Source of the DNA: Candidatus Competibacteraceae bacterium
GTDB lineage: Bacteria; Pseudomonadota; Gammaproteobacteria; Competibacterales; Competibacteraceae
Direction of reading: 5' to 3'
DNA: 64,000 bases
Assembly: GCA_016713505.1 (NCBI GenBank)
Contig: JADJPA010000001.1
Span: 2,245,501 to 2,309,500 of the forward strand
Under the pieces are notes generated by a model. The model was not told the DNA's origin and ran no database searches. It saw only the letters and a list, made by a program, of their open reading frames with translations. Made by a program: the position numbers and the translations under genes. Each line of letters starts with the position of its first letter. Positions within the stretch are counted from its first letter, which is position 1. Of this stretch, positions 53,947 to 62,736 are shown piece after piece.

Positions 53947-55001
53947 CCGGTCTTTCCCAAGGGCAGCAACAGCGTGAAGACGGTTTCACCGGGCCGGCTG
54001 GCGCACTCGATCAGACCGCCGTGCTGGTTGACGATGTTTTGGGCGATGGACAGACCCAGGCCAGTGCCGTCCGGCCGGCCGCTGATCATCGGATAAAAAA
54101 TCTGCTCCTGCTGTTCGGGCGGAATGCCGGGCCCATCGTCGATCACATCCAAGCGCGCCACCAGCTTGTGGCGTTTCGCGCCGATGGTGTACTGACGTTG
54201 GACCCGAGTGCGCAACAGGATCGTGCCGCGACCGTCGAGCGCTTGCACGGCGTTGCGCACCACGTTGAGCACCGCCTGAATCAAGCGGTCGGCGTCGCCC
54301 CACACCGGCGGGATGCTGGGATCGTAGTCGCGTTCGATGCGGATTTCGGGCGCGTCCTCGGCTTCCACCAGCGCGCAGACCCGCTCCACGATTTCGTGGA
54401 TGCTGACTTCATCGTAGGCGTGGGGTTGGTTGGGTCCGAGCATCCGATCCACCAGATTGCGCAACCGGTCGGCCTCGCCGATGATGATGCCGGTGTATTC
54501 CCGCAAGGCCGGGTCGGGCAATTCGCGCTCCAGCAATTGGGCCGCCCCGCGCAGCCCGCCCAACGGGTTCTTGATTTCGTGCGCCAGATTGCGCACCAGC
54601 GCCCGGCTGGTGTGGTGCTGGGCCAGGATGTGCTCTTCTCGGTTGATGCGCAGCCGCCAGTCCACTTGGCGCAGCTCCAGCAACAGCTCGGACGGCGGAT
54701 CGCGCTCCAGCAGCGGCGCGGCGGTGCAGTCCACGGTGACGGCGCGCTCCGCCGGAAACACCAAATGCAATTCCCGTTCGATGTAGGGATGGCCGCTGGC
54801 CAAGCAGTTCCGCAAGCCGCCGACGAACGCTTCAGCCCCGACCAGCAGCTCCGGCAGGCCGAGCTTGTACGCCTTGCGGAAACTGAGTTCGAACAAAGCC
54901 TCCGCCGCCGCGTTCATGAACAGCAAGCGCAGCCGCCGATCCAATACCAACACGGCGATGCTCAGACCATCCACCACCCGCCGGCAATCATCTTTCAACA
55001 C
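53943..55001 (-). CDS. ntrB: Nitrogen regulation sensor kinase NtrB
   Basis: Soluble PAS-histidine kinase that phosphorylates NtrC under nitrogen limitation and answers to PII. The GTG at 55001 is chosen (352 aa) because GAGG lies six bases ahead; a TTG at 55052 in the same frame would add 17 residues. It has a PAS domain (VDGLSIAVLVLDRRLRLLFMN), the H-box LVRNLAHEIKNPLGGLRGAAQLL, the N-box AVLNVVRNAVQAL, G1 VIDDGPGIPPE and G2 GTGLGLSIAQN. Upstream is the NtrC box at 55151. Confidence 0.96.
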   Translation of the reverse strand: MLKDDCRRVVDGLSIAVLVLDRRLRLLFMNAAAEALFELSFRKAYKLGLPELLVGAEAFVGGLRNCLASGHPYIERELHLVFPAERAVTVDCTAAPLLERDPPSELLLELRQVDWRLRINREEHILAQHHTSRALVRNLAHEIKNPLGGLRGAAQLLERELPDPALREYTGIIIGEADRLRNLVDRMLGPNQPHAYDEVSIHEIVERVCALVEAEDAPEIRIERDYDPSIPPVWGDADRLIQAVLNVVRNAVQALDGRGTILLRTRVQRQYTIGAKRHKLVARLDVIDDGPGIPPEQQEQIFYPMISGRPDGTGLGLSIAQNIVNQHGGLIECASRPGETVFTLLLPLGKTG

Positions 55002-55150
55002 CTTTGCCTCGCCTTTGAGTGTTTGGCGCTCGTGAGTCCAGCCTTGCGGCAACCGCCGGACTCGGCCGTTTTAGCCGAACGCGGCCTCTGCGCCCGTTCG
55101 GTGCAGGCGTCGCCTCCAGCCTGCCGCCAGTTCGCGCTCGACCGCCGGTA

Positions 55151-55169
55151 TTGCACCAAATTAGTGCAA
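55151..55169. promoter_or_regulatory. NtrC-binding box upstream of ntrBC
   Basis: TTGCACCAAATTAGTGCAA is a dyad with arms TTGCAC and GTGCAA around seven bases. It matches the enteric NtrC site TGCAC-N7-GTGCA. It lies 150 bases ahead of the chosen ntrB start in the glnA-ntrB gap. By analogy with glnLp it may repress or modulate ntrBC. Confidence 0.8.
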
Positions 55170-55208
55170 TACGGAACGTTATTCTAAATTCGGCCGCCGT
55201 GAAAGACG

Positions 55209-55228
55209 ACGCCCCCGACTGGGGGCGT
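55209..55228. terminator. GC-rich hairpin between glnA and ntrBC
   Basis: ACGCCCCC and GGGGGCGT pair perfectly around the four-base loop GACT. It lies 54 bases beyond the end of glnA on the minus strand. It lacks a clear T run, so it may terminate or attenuate glnA transcription only partly. Confidence 0.6.
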
Positions 55229-55281
55229 TACCGGCAGCGGGTATCAGGCGGCCAGCGAGACGCCGGCCGCTGCTGGGTGTA

Positions 55282-56691
55282 TCAGAGGCTGTAGTACATG
55301 TCGAATTCGACCGGATGGGTCGTCATCCGCAACCGAGTCACATCCTCCGTTTTCAGAGTGATGTAGGCGTCGATCAAGTCGTTGCTGAACACGCCGCCCT
55401 TGGTGAGGAACTCGCGGTCGGCGTCCAGCGCCGCCAGCGCTTCGTCGAAGTAGAAACAGACCTTGGGAATCTGCTTTTCCTCCTCCGGCGGCAGATCGTA
55501 GAGGTCCTTGTCCATCGCATCACCCGGATGAATCTTGTTCTGGATGCCGTCCAAACCGGCCATCATCATCGCGGCGAACGCCAGATAGGGGTTGGCGGTG
55601 GAATCGGGGAAGCGCACTTCGATGCGTCGGCCTTTCGGGCTGCTGACGTAGGGAATGCGGATCGAAGCGGAGCGGTTGCGCGCTGAATAAGCCAGCATGA
55701 CCGGCGCTTCGAAGCCCGGCACCAGCCGTTTGTAGCTGTTGGTGGAAGCGTTGGTGAACGCGTTCAGCGCCTTGGCGTGCTTGATGATGCCGCCGATGTA
55801 GTACAGCGCGGTCTCGGACAAACCGGCGTATTGGTCGCCCGCGAACAGATTGACGCCGTCCTTAGCCAACGACTGATGGACGTGCATACCGCTGCCGTTG
55901 TCGCCCACCAGCGGCTTGGGCATGAAGGTCGCGGTCTTGCCGTAGCTGTGGGCGACGTTCTGGATGGCGTACTTCAAGGATTGCACCTCATCCGCCTTGC
56001 GCACCAACGTATTGAATTTCACGCCGATTTCGCACTGGCCGGCGGTGGCGACTTCGTGGTGGTGCACCTCGACGGTGTGGCCCATCTGCTCCAGCGCCTG
56101 ACACATCGCGCCGCGAATGTCGTGTAGGGAATCGACCGGCGGCACCGGGAAATAACCGCCCTTGACGCCGGGGCGATGGCCGAAGTTGCCACCCTCATAA
56201 GCGCGCTCGGAATTCCAGCCGGCCTCGGAGGAGTCGATCTTGCAGAAACTGCCGCTGATGTCGGCGCCCCAGCGGATGTCATCGAAGATGAAAAATTCGT
56301 TTTCCGGGCCGAAAAAAGCGGTGTCGGCGATGCCGGTGGATTTCAGATAGGCTTCAGCGCGGCGGGCCAACGAACGCGGGTCGCGTTCGTAACCCTGCAT
56401 GGTGTTGGGCTCGATCACATCGCAAGTCAGCAGCAGGGTCGGCTCTTCGAAGAACGGATCGATGCAGGCGGTGACTGGATCGGGCATCAGGATCATGTCG
56501 GATTCCTGAATGCCCTTCCAGCCGGCGATGGACGAGCCGTCGAACATCTTGCCGTCTTCGAAGACCTCTTCGTCGAAGGCGCTAATCGGTACGGTGACGT
56601 GTTGCTCCTTGCCGCGCGTGTCCGTGAAACGGTAGTCCACGAACTTGATGCCTTTTTCCTCGACCAACCTCATCACATCAGCAGCATTCAT
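55282..56691 (-). CDS. glnA: Glutamine synthetase type I
   Basis: Assimilates ammonium into glutamine; 469 aa. It starts MNAADVMRLVEEKGIKFVDYRFTD, as in E. coli. Visible motifs are DGSSIAGWKGIQESDM, the metal/ATP site NGSGMHVHQSL, ammonium/glutamate-site region FTNASTNSYKRLVPGFEAP and the adenylylation Tyr in KDLYDLPPEE. The last feature means control by GlnE adenylylation is expected. A sigma-54 promoter and an NtrC box precede it. Confidence 0.99.
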   Translation of the reverse strand: MNAADVMRLVEEKGIKFVDYRFTDTRGKEQHVTVPISAFDEEVFEDGKMFDGSSIAGWKGIQESDMILMPDPVTACIDPFFEEPTLLLTCDVIEPNTMQGYERDPRSLARRAEAYLKSTGIADTAFFGPENEFFIFDDIRWGADISGSFCKIDSSEAGWNSERAYEGGNFGHRPGVKGGYFPVPPVDSLHDIRGAMCQALEQMGHTVEVHHHEVATAGQCEIGVKFNTLVRKADEVQSLKYAIQNVAHSYGKTATFMPKPLVGDNGSGMHVHQSLAKDGVNLFAGDQYAGLSETALYYIGGIIKHAKALNAFTNASTNSYKRLVPGFEAPVMLAYSARNRSASIRIPYVSSPKGRRIEVRFPDSTANPYLAFAAMMMAGLDGIQNKIHPGDAMDKDLYDLPPEEEKQIPKVCFYFDEALAALDADREFLTKGGVFSNDLIDAYITLKTEDVTRLRMTTHPVEFDMYYSL

Positions 56692-56762
56692 TATTAATGA
56701 TTCCTCGGGTTGAATAATCGATCACAACGTGAGCGGGAAAAATCTCGGTTTGCCATCGCGGA

Positions 56763-56777
56763 GCACGAACCATGCCA
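56763..56777 (-). promoter_or_regulatory. glnA: Sigma-54 (-24/-12) promoter of glnA
   Basis: The minus strand reads TGGCATGGTTCGTGC, with GG and GC separated by exactly ten bases as in the consensus TGGCAC-N5-TTGC. It lies about 70 bases before the glnA ATG and 64 bases downstream of the NtrC box, the expected activation geometry. Confidence 0.8.
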
Positions 56778-56840
56778 CCGCTATTTTTTGCAGCTTAGAC
56801 CGTCATCTATAGGCTGGATACCCGATGACCGGCAGCCCCT

Positions 56841-56859
56841 TTGCACTATACTGGTGCAA
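56841..56859. promoter_or_regulatory. glnA: NtrC-binding box upstream of glnA
   Basis: TTGCACTATACTGGTGCAA is a dyad with arms TTGCAC and GTGCAA, close to the glnAp2 NtrC sites of enterics. It sits upstream of the sigma-54 promoter and about 117 bases before the divergent metal-chaperone gene, which it might also influence. Confidence 0.85.
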
Positions 56860-56975
56860 TATGCTTCGCGGTCCGCTCTATTTTGACGCAACGTAACGCC
56901 AAACACATAAAATGTTGGAATATGGCGACAAGCTTTATACTTCGCACGCACCAACGCTATTAGGAGGATGCCATC

Positions 56976-57176
56976 ATGCAACTCGAATTTCTGGCCCAGA
57001 ACGTCAAGTGCAACGGTTGCGCCAGCGCTATTCGCGCCGGGCTTGGCAAACATCCGCAAGTTCGAGAGGTTCAGGTAGACGTACCGACCGGCCGAGTGAC
57101 GGTACACGCTGACAGCGATATCCACACCGAATTGGGCGCGACGCTAAAAGAACTGGGTTATCCCGAAAAAGCATGA
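56976..57176 (+). CDS. Heavy-metal-associated domain protein, CopZ-like chaperone
   Basis: A single HMA domain of 66 aa (beta-alpha-beta-beta-alpha-beta). The metal-binding motif is in LAQNVKCNGCASAIRAGLGK, with C-x-x-C at residues 12-15. The rest is VREVQVDVPTGRVTVHADSD and LGATLKELGYPEKA, the usual ending. TAGGAGGATGCCATC ahead of the ATG contains a strong ribosome site. It is expected to bind Cu(I) or another soft metal and pass it to a P-type ATPase, but no such ATPase or metal regulator is in the window. Confidence 0.93.
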   Translation: MQLEFLAQNVKCNGCASAIRAGLGKHPQVREVQVDVPTGRVTVHADSDIHTELGATLKELGYPEKA

Positions 57177-57200
57177 GGGAGGAATCGAAACGGGCGTCTT

Positions 57201-57219
57201 CGCCAGCAAAATGCTGGCG
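57201..57219. terminator. Short hairpin after the metal-chaperone gene
   Basis: CGCCAGCA and TGCTGGCG pair around AAA, 25 bases after the chaperone stop. There is no following T run, so termination efficiency is uncertain. Confidence 0.45.
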
Positions 57220-57297
57220 CGACCAAACAAACGACATCGCGCGCCCCGGCGGCGGGCCGGAGGCGAGCTCTAGTCCCGCCTCCGCTGAAACAATGAC

Positions 57298-57924
57298 TTA
57301 AAAGCGCATTCCCACATTCAGGCCGACCACCCACGGGTCGATTTCCACGGTGCCGATGCTGGCTCCGTCCAGTTTGGCCTTGGTATCGATATCCATATAG
57401 CTGACTTCGGCATTCACAAACCAATTCGGCGCCACGTCGATATCGATACCGACCTGCCCCGCGATACCGATCGAATCCTTAAGCTTCAGCTTGCTGCCGG
57501 CCAAAGCGCCTTTGGTCCCTTCGTCAAAGAACATGGTGTAGTTCAAACCCACACCGACATAAGGACGAAAATTGCTTTGCGGCATGAAGTGATACTGCAC
57601 GAACAGCGTCGGCGGCAGGTGTTTGGTGTCGGCGACATCGCCCGCCCCGGAAAGCTTGACATCATGACTGAACGGCAAAGCCAGAATCAGTTCGAGGCCC
57701 AGATTCGGAGTCGCCATATAGGTGAAATTGAAACCGAGACTGTAGCCGTCATCCACGTTGAGGTCGGCGCCCGGCCCAAGATTGAGATTATCGGATTTCG
57801 GGAAGACCCCCCAAAGACCCACCCGGCCCAGCCAATCCCCCGCCTCGTAGGCCTGAGCGGTTCCCGCCAGCAAACCCCCAGCCAATGCCGCCGCCAACAT
57901 GCCCTTCAACATTTTCGAAGACAT
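57298..57924 (-). CDS. OmpW family outer-membrane protein
   Basis: A 208-aa beta-barrel protein. The ATG at 57924 is preceded by AAGGAGCTTGTG. It has a signal peptide (KGMLAAALAGGLLAGTAQA), GDWLGRVGLWGVFPKSDN, the OmpW signature YMATPNLGLELILALPFSHDV, LPPTLFVQYHFMP and NFRPYVGVGLNYTMF, and ends in a C-terminal aromatic (VGMRF), as needed for barrel insertion. OmpW forms a small hydrophobic channel. Confidence 0.95.
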   Translation of the reverse strand: MSSKMLKGMLAAALAGGLLAGTAQAYEAGDWLGRVGLWGVFPKSDNLNLGPGADLNVDDGYSLGFNFTYMATPNLGLELILALPFSHDVKLSGAGDVADTKHLPPTLFVQYHFMPQSNFRPYVGVGLNYTMFFDEGTKGALAGSKLKLKDSIGIAGQVGIDIDVAPNWFVNAEVSYMDIDTKAKLDGASIGTVEIDPWVVGLNVGMRF

Positions 57925-58054
57925 CACAAGCTCCTTAATACCCAGTTATTGATTTATCGCCCAACAAAATCCGACCAAAAAACACAAAACTATTGTGTAC
58001 TTTCGCAACAATTTAGTCAAAATACAATAAAGTGTATCAAAAACTCAATATTCT
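57925..58054 (-). promoter_or_regulatory. A/T-rich promoter region upstream of ompW-like gene
   Basis: A 130-base A/T-rich gap between the OmpW-like gene and the end of the PilB/GspE-like gene. It carries several candidate -10 sequences on the minus strand, but no diagnostic operator could be assigned. Confidence 0.4.
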
Positions 58055-59908
58055 TTAGTCAGCCAAGGGCGGCAGTATCTGAACCACTTCTTCAAATGTC
58101 GTCAGGCCGGCGGCGATCTGGAGAGCCGCGCTGACTCGCAACGGCCGCATTCCTTGTTCGAACGCACCGCGCCGCAAGGTCTCCTCATCCATGTCCGGCC
58201 GGAACAAACGGCGCAATCCCGGTGTCACCGCCAGCAACTCATACAGACCGACGCGCCCTAGATAACCGGTATTGCGACATTCCGGGCAACCCTTCGGCGC
58301 TCTGATGGCCGCCGGTTTGGGCAAGGGCCAAGGCCGGACCAGCGCGCCCCACAATACCTCGTCGATCTGGTCGGCTGCCTTGCAATGGGGACACAGGGTG
58401 CGCACCAGACGTTGCGCCATTACCCCGATCAGCACGTTCTGAATCAGGTAATACGGCACGCCCAAATCGAGCAAGCGGGTCACGGCCGAGGCGGCGTCGT
58501 TGGTGTGCAGGGTCGACAGCACCAAATGGCCGGTCAGGGCGGCCTGCACCGCCATCTGGGCGGTTTCCAGATCGCGAATCTCACCGACCATGATGATGTC
58601 GGGGTCCTGTCGCAACAGGGTGCGGATGCCGTGGGCGAAGGTGAGATCGATGCCCGGCTGCACCTGCATCTGGTTGAGTTCCGGGGCGATCATTTCGATG
58701 GGATCTTCAACCGTGCAGACGTTGACCTCCGGCGAGGCCAGTTGCTTGAGCGTGGTGTAGAGCGTCGTGGTTTTGCCGGAGCCGGTCGGGCCGGTGACCA
58801 GGACGATGCCGTGCGGCCGGGCGATCATGTCCTTCCAGGCCGTTTCCTCGGCGGGGGCGAAGCCGAGCTGGCCGAAGGTTTTGGTGACCGTATCGGGATC
58901 GAAGATGCGCAGCACGCATTTTTCGCCGAAGGCGGTCGGCATGGTGGACAAGCGCAATTCGATCTCGCGGCCGGCCGGCGTTCGGGTCTTGATCCGGCCG
59001 TCTTGGGGCCGACGCTTTTCGGCCACATCCATCCGGCCCAGAATTTTGATGCGGCTGGTGACGGCGGCCATGACCGGCGGCGGTAGCTGATAGATCGCAT
59101 TCAGCACGCCGTCGATACGGAAGCGGATATTGCCTTGCTCGCGGCGCGGCTCCAGATGGATGTCGCTGGCGCGCTGGGAGAAGGCGTATTGCAGCAGCCA
59201 GTCCACGATCTGGACGATCGGCCGCTCGTCGGCGCTCAACTCGCCGCGCCGGCCCAGTTCCAGCAACTGCTCGAAGTTGAGGATGCCGGACGCCGGTTCC
59301 GCCGTCCCTTTCAGCGCGCCGCGCACCGAGCGCGAGACGCCGTAGAACTCCATCTGGTAGCGGTTGACATCCAGCGGATTGGCGATGACTCGTTCGATAG
59401 TGCGGCGCAGGGTTTGTCCCAGCACGTTCTGCCAGTCGGTCAGCCAGGGCTCGGTGGTGGCGAACACCACGCGGCCATCGTCCGCCGCGACCGGTAGAAT
59501 TTGATAGCGGGCGGCATAATCGAAGGAAATGAACGGTAACAGCCGCTCCACCGCCGCGATGTCGAGCTTGAGCGGATCGATGCGCAGATAGGGCAATCCG
59601 ACCTTGTTCGCCAACCATTCGGTCAGCACTTCCAGACTGAGAATTTGATGCGGCGGCTGGAGGTGGTGCAATTTTTTGTTGGCGACCACCACCAGCGGAT
59701 GGAGTTCGCCGCGTTCCAGTTTGGAACCCGCCAGCGCCAGATCGGCGTCGCCCTTGGCCACCAGCCCGTCGGCGACTAAATCATCCAATACTTCCTTGAC
59801 CGTCAGACGGTGTTCGGACATGCGCGACTTCGAGGGCGAGATGGGACGGGAATCGGCGATCTTGGGAAACGGGCGCACGGTCGAAGCGAGAGGATTTTGG
59901 GCATTCAC
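58055..59908 (-). CDS. GspE/PilB-family secretion or pilus ATPase
   Basis: A 617-aa ATPase, GTG start (an ATG 29 codons on is possible). The N-terminal part resembles the MshEN/GspE-N domain (VKEVLDDLVADGLVAKGDADLAL). Core motifs: Walker A VTGPTGSGKTTTLYTTL near residue 370, the Asp box TVEDPIEM, Walker B PDIIMVGEIRDLETAQMAV and the His box GHLVLSTLHTNDA. The zinc tetracysteine has CPHC and CPEC. No pilC, pilD or gsp genes are adjacent, so its machine is encoded elsewhere. Confidence 0.94.
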   Translation of the reverse strand: MNAQNPLASTVRPFPKIADSRPISPSKSRMSEHRLTVKEVLDDLVADGLVAKGDADLALAGSKLERGELHPLVVVANKKLHHLQPPHQILSLEVLTEWLANKVGLPYLRIDPLKLDIAAVERLLPFISFDYAARYQILPVAADDGRVVFATTEPWLTDWQNVLGQTLRRTIERVIANPLDVNRYQMEFYGVSRSVRGALKGTAEPASGILNFEQLLELGRRGELSADERPIVQIVDWLLQYAFSQRASDIHLEPRREQGNIRFRIDGVLNAIYQLPPPVMAAVTSRIKILGRMDVAEKRRPQDGRIKTRTPAGREIELRLSTMPTAFGEKCVLRIFDPDTVTKTFGQLGFAPAEETAWKDMIARPHGIVLVTGPTGSGKTTTLYTTLKQLASPEVNVCTVEDPIEMIAPELNQMQVQPGIDLTFAHGIRTLLRQDPDIIMVGEIRDLETAQMAVQAALTGHLVLSTLHTNDAASAVTRLLDLGVPYYLIQNVLIGVMAQRLVRTLCPHCKAADQIDEVLWGALVRPWPLPKPAAIRAPKGCPECRNTGYLGRVGLYELLAVTPGLRRLFRPDMDEETLRRGAFEQGMRPLRVSAALQIAAGLTTFEEVVQILPPLAD

Positions 59909-60038
59909 AAGATTATTGCTTAATTTAACCGTATATCGACTGATAAAAGAGACTATTAAACCTAAAAACTCTATTATTAGGGTATAATTTACTACACTTA
60001 GTATCTAATATTTTTTGAAAAATTGCATCAAAATAATT

Positions 60039-60368
60039 TCAATCGACAATAAACAATTTGGCCCCGATTTTGGTGCTGGAGCGGTGCGGTTCCGCGCCAT
60101 CCGCCACTTGATAGCTAGTCCCTGGGGTGAGCGTGTAAATGCGTCCGTCTTGTAGCTCCGTTTCAAGCTCTCCCTCAAGACACAGCAAAAGGTGCCCCTT
60201 GGAACACCAATGGTCCGCGAGATAGCCGGGGGTATATTTGACCATCCGCACGCGAATGTCCCCGAAATACAGGGTTCGCCAATAAGCAAATCCCGTTTCA
60301 CCCTTATGGCTCGTAGGCTCGACCGTCGACCAATCGGTGATGCCGAAAGGGATGTCCTGTATCTGCAT
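60039..60368 (-). CDS. Small cupin (DHCW-motif) protein
   Basis: The ATG at 60368 gives 109 aa, MQIQDIPFGITDWSTVEP. The cupin barrel has YLADHWCSKGHLLLCLEGELETELQDG (the DHWCxKGH form that gives the family its name) and LTPGTSYQVADGAEPHRS near the end. Such cupins bind a metal through the His cluster, and the substrate is unknown. It is isolated between A/T-rich spacers. Confidence 0.9.
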   Translation of the reverse strand: MQIQDIPFGITDWSTVEPTSHKGETGFAYWRTLYFGDIRVRMVKYTPGYLADHWCSKGHLLLCLEGELETELQDGRIYTLTPGTSYQVADGAEPHRSSTKIGAKLFIVD

Positions 60369-60448
60369 GATTAAGTGTTCCTGCTTGTGGGTCACAGCCT
60401 GAATTAAGAGCTTTCGAGCGCGCGCTCGAAGCGCCGCGCATCAACCCC

Positions 60449-62638
60449 TCACAACACTTCCAACTTGGCGTAAGCCAGCACCAGCCACTTGGAGCCGCCT
60501 GACTTGGGAAAATCCACCCGCGCCCGCGCGTGGTAGCCGGCACCCTCGACTTCCAGCACCACCCCGTCGCCGAACTGCGGATGGCGCACCCGCTGCCGGG
60601 CTTGCAACCCAGCGGTGGCGACACCTTTCGCGGGCGCGGTTTGCACGGGCGCGGGGCTAAACGCCCGCCGCTTCGCGCGGGCGCGCACGTTATGAATCAA
60701 ATCGGCGGGAATTTCACCGACAAAACGCGAAGGGGACGGATAGTTCTCCTGACCGTACCAGGTACGCTGCTCGGCGTAGCTCAGATACAACTGCTGGCGG
60801 GCGCGAGTGACGCCGACGTAGGCCAAGCGGCGTTCTTCTTCCAACTGGCGCTGTTCCCCCACGGAACGACCGTGCGGAAACAATCCTTCCTCCAGCCCGA
60901 CCAGGAATACCACTGGAAATTCCAGTCCCTTGGCCATGTGCAGGGTCATCAACTGCACGCAATCGTCGCTGGTCGACCCTTGGCCTTGGCCCGATTCCAG
61001 CGCGGCGTGGGCGAGAAAGGCATTGAGCCAGTCGGGTTCGGCCGGATCGGCTCCGACCGTGACCGGATCGGTATGGGTGATAAAATCAGCGCTGGCGTTG
61101 ATCAACTCCTCCAGGTTTTCCACCCGCATCTCGCCCTTGTCGGCCTTGGCCTGTTCGTACATCGCCAATAGGCCGCTGCCGGTGACGGCGCGTTCGACTC
61201 GTCCCGGCAACGGATGGCCGTGGCTGTCGGCGTCCAGGGTTTCGATCAGGCTCAGGAAGCCGCGCACGGCGTTGGCGGCCCGCCCGCTCAAACCGCCTTC
61301 CGCCAGCAGTTGTAAAGACGCTTGCCAGAGCGAGATACGTTGGCCGCGCGCCGCCTCCCGTAACAGATCGAAGGTCCGTTCGCCGATGCCGCGCGGCGGG
61401 GTGTTCGCCACCCGCTCGAACGAGGGGTCGTCGTCGCGATTGGCGAGCAGCCGCAGATACGCCAACGCATCCTTGATTTCGGCCCGCTCGAAAAAGCGCA
61501 AGCCGCCGTAAATCCGATACGGCACCGCCATCCCGATCAGCGTTTCCTCGAACAGCCGCGATTGGGCGTTGGAGCGGTACAGAATCGCCGCGTCGCGCCG
61601 CTGCCCGCCCCGCTCCACCCACTGGCGGATGCGTTCCACCACGAAACGCGCCTCGTCAACTTCGTTGAAGGCGTTGTAAACCTGAATCGGTTCGCCGTCG
61701 CCGTCGGCGGTCCACAGGTTTTTGCCCAACCGTCCGGCGTTATTCGCGATCAGCGCGTTGGCGGCTTTGAGAATGTTGTGGGTGGAGCGATAGTTCTGCT
61801 CCAGACGGACGGTTTGAGTGCCGGGAAAGTCGGCGGCGAAGCGCTGGATATTCTCGACTTTCGAGCCGCGCCAGCCGTAGACGCATTGATCGTCGTCGCC
61901 GACGATGAATACATCGCCCTGACCGCCGCCCAGCAAGCGCGCCCAGTGGTACTGAATGGTGTTAGTGTCTTGAAACTCATCGACCAGGACGTGCTGGAAC
62001 CGCTCGCGATAATGGGCCAGCAGTTCGGTGTCATCGCGCCAGAGTTCGTAGACTCGCAGCAGTAATTCCCCGAAATCCACCAGGCCGCCGCGCTCGCATT
62101 CCTGCTGGTAGAGGGTATAAATGCGCTGGTACTGACGTTTGACCGGATCGTCGGCGCCGTCGAGATCGGCGGGGCGCTGGCCTTCGTCCTTGCAACGGTT
62201 GATGAAGCCGGCGACTTGTGGCGGCGGCCATTTCTTCTCATCCAGATTCAAGGCGCGCAACACCCGTTTCAACAGGCGAGACTGGTCGTCGCTGTCCAGA
62301 ATCTGGAAGGCGCGCGGCAGGCGAGCCTCCTGCCAGTGCTGGCGCAGCAGCCGGTGCGCGATGCCGTGGAAGGTGCCGATCCACAGGCCACCGATGGGAT
62401 GATCCAGCATCGACTCGACCCGCCCGCGCATCTCGGCGGCAGCCTTATTGGTGAAGGTCACCGCCAGAATCGACCAGGGCGAAGCCTTTTCCACCGCCAG
62501 CAGCCAAGCGATGCGCCGGGTCAGCACGCGGGTTTTGCCGCTGCCCGCGCCGGCCAGCACCCGCAAATAACCCCTCGGCGCGGTCACCGCCGCGCGCTGG
62601 GGTTCGTTGAGATCATCGAGAATCCAGGAAACGTCCAT
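60449..62638 (-). CDS. uvrD: DNA helicase II UvrD
   Basis: Superfamily 1A 3'-5' helicase for nucleotide-excision and mismatch repair. The ATG at 62638 (729 aa, MDVSWILDDLNEPQRAAVTAP) matches the UvrD start; in-frame codons upstream are less typical. Motifs: I LAGAGSGKTRVLTRR, Ia VTFTNKAAAEMRGRV, II LVDEFQDTN, III DDDQCVYGWRGS, IV LEQNYRST, V MTLHMAKGLEFPVVFLVGLEEGLFPH (quoted in parts), VI YVGVTRARQQLYLSYA. The C-terminal Tudor-like tail is present (RQRVRHPQFGDGVVLEVEG). Confidence 0.97.
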   Translation of the reverse strand: MDVSWILDDLNEPQRAAVTAPRGYLRVLAGAGSGKTRVLTRRIAWLLAVEKASPWSILAVTFTNKAAAEMRGRVESMLDHPIGGLWIGTFHGIAHRLLRQHWQEARLPRAFQILDSDDQSRLLKRVLRALNLDEKKWPPPQVAGFINRCKDEGQRPADLDGADDPVKRQYQRIYTLYQQECERGGLVDFGELLLRVYELWRDDTELLAHYRERFQHVLVDEFQDTNTIQYHWARLLGGGQGDVFIVGDDDQCVYGWRGSKVENIQRFAADFPGTQTVRLEQNYRSTHNILKAANALIANNAGRLGKNLWTADGDGEPIQVYNAFNEVDEARFVVERIRQWVERGGQRRDAAILYRSNAQSRLFEETLIGMAVPYRIYGGLRFFERAEIKDALAYLRLLANRDDDPSFERVANTPPRGIGERTFDLLREAARGQRISLWQASLQLLAEGGLSGRAANAVRGFLSLIETLDADSHGHPLPGRVERAVTGSGLLAMYEQAKADKGEMRVENLEELINASADFITHTDPVTVGADPAEPDWLNAFLAHAALESGQGQGSTSDDCVQLMTLHMAKGLEFPVVFLVGLEEGLFPHGRSVGEQRQLEEERRLAYVGVTRARQQLYLSYAEQRTWYGQENYPSPSRFVGEIPADLIHNVRARAKRRAFSPAPVQTAPAKGVATAGLQARQRVRHPQFGDGVVLEVEGAGYHARARVDFPKSGGSKWLVLAYAKLEVL

Positions 62639-62736
62639 GACAGGCGATTCTAGCAGAATCATCCCCAGCCCTTGTGGGCCACCGCGCGGCGCGGATACAC
62701 CGTCCAACCCCACCCGCTACCGAACCGGTCCAGGGG

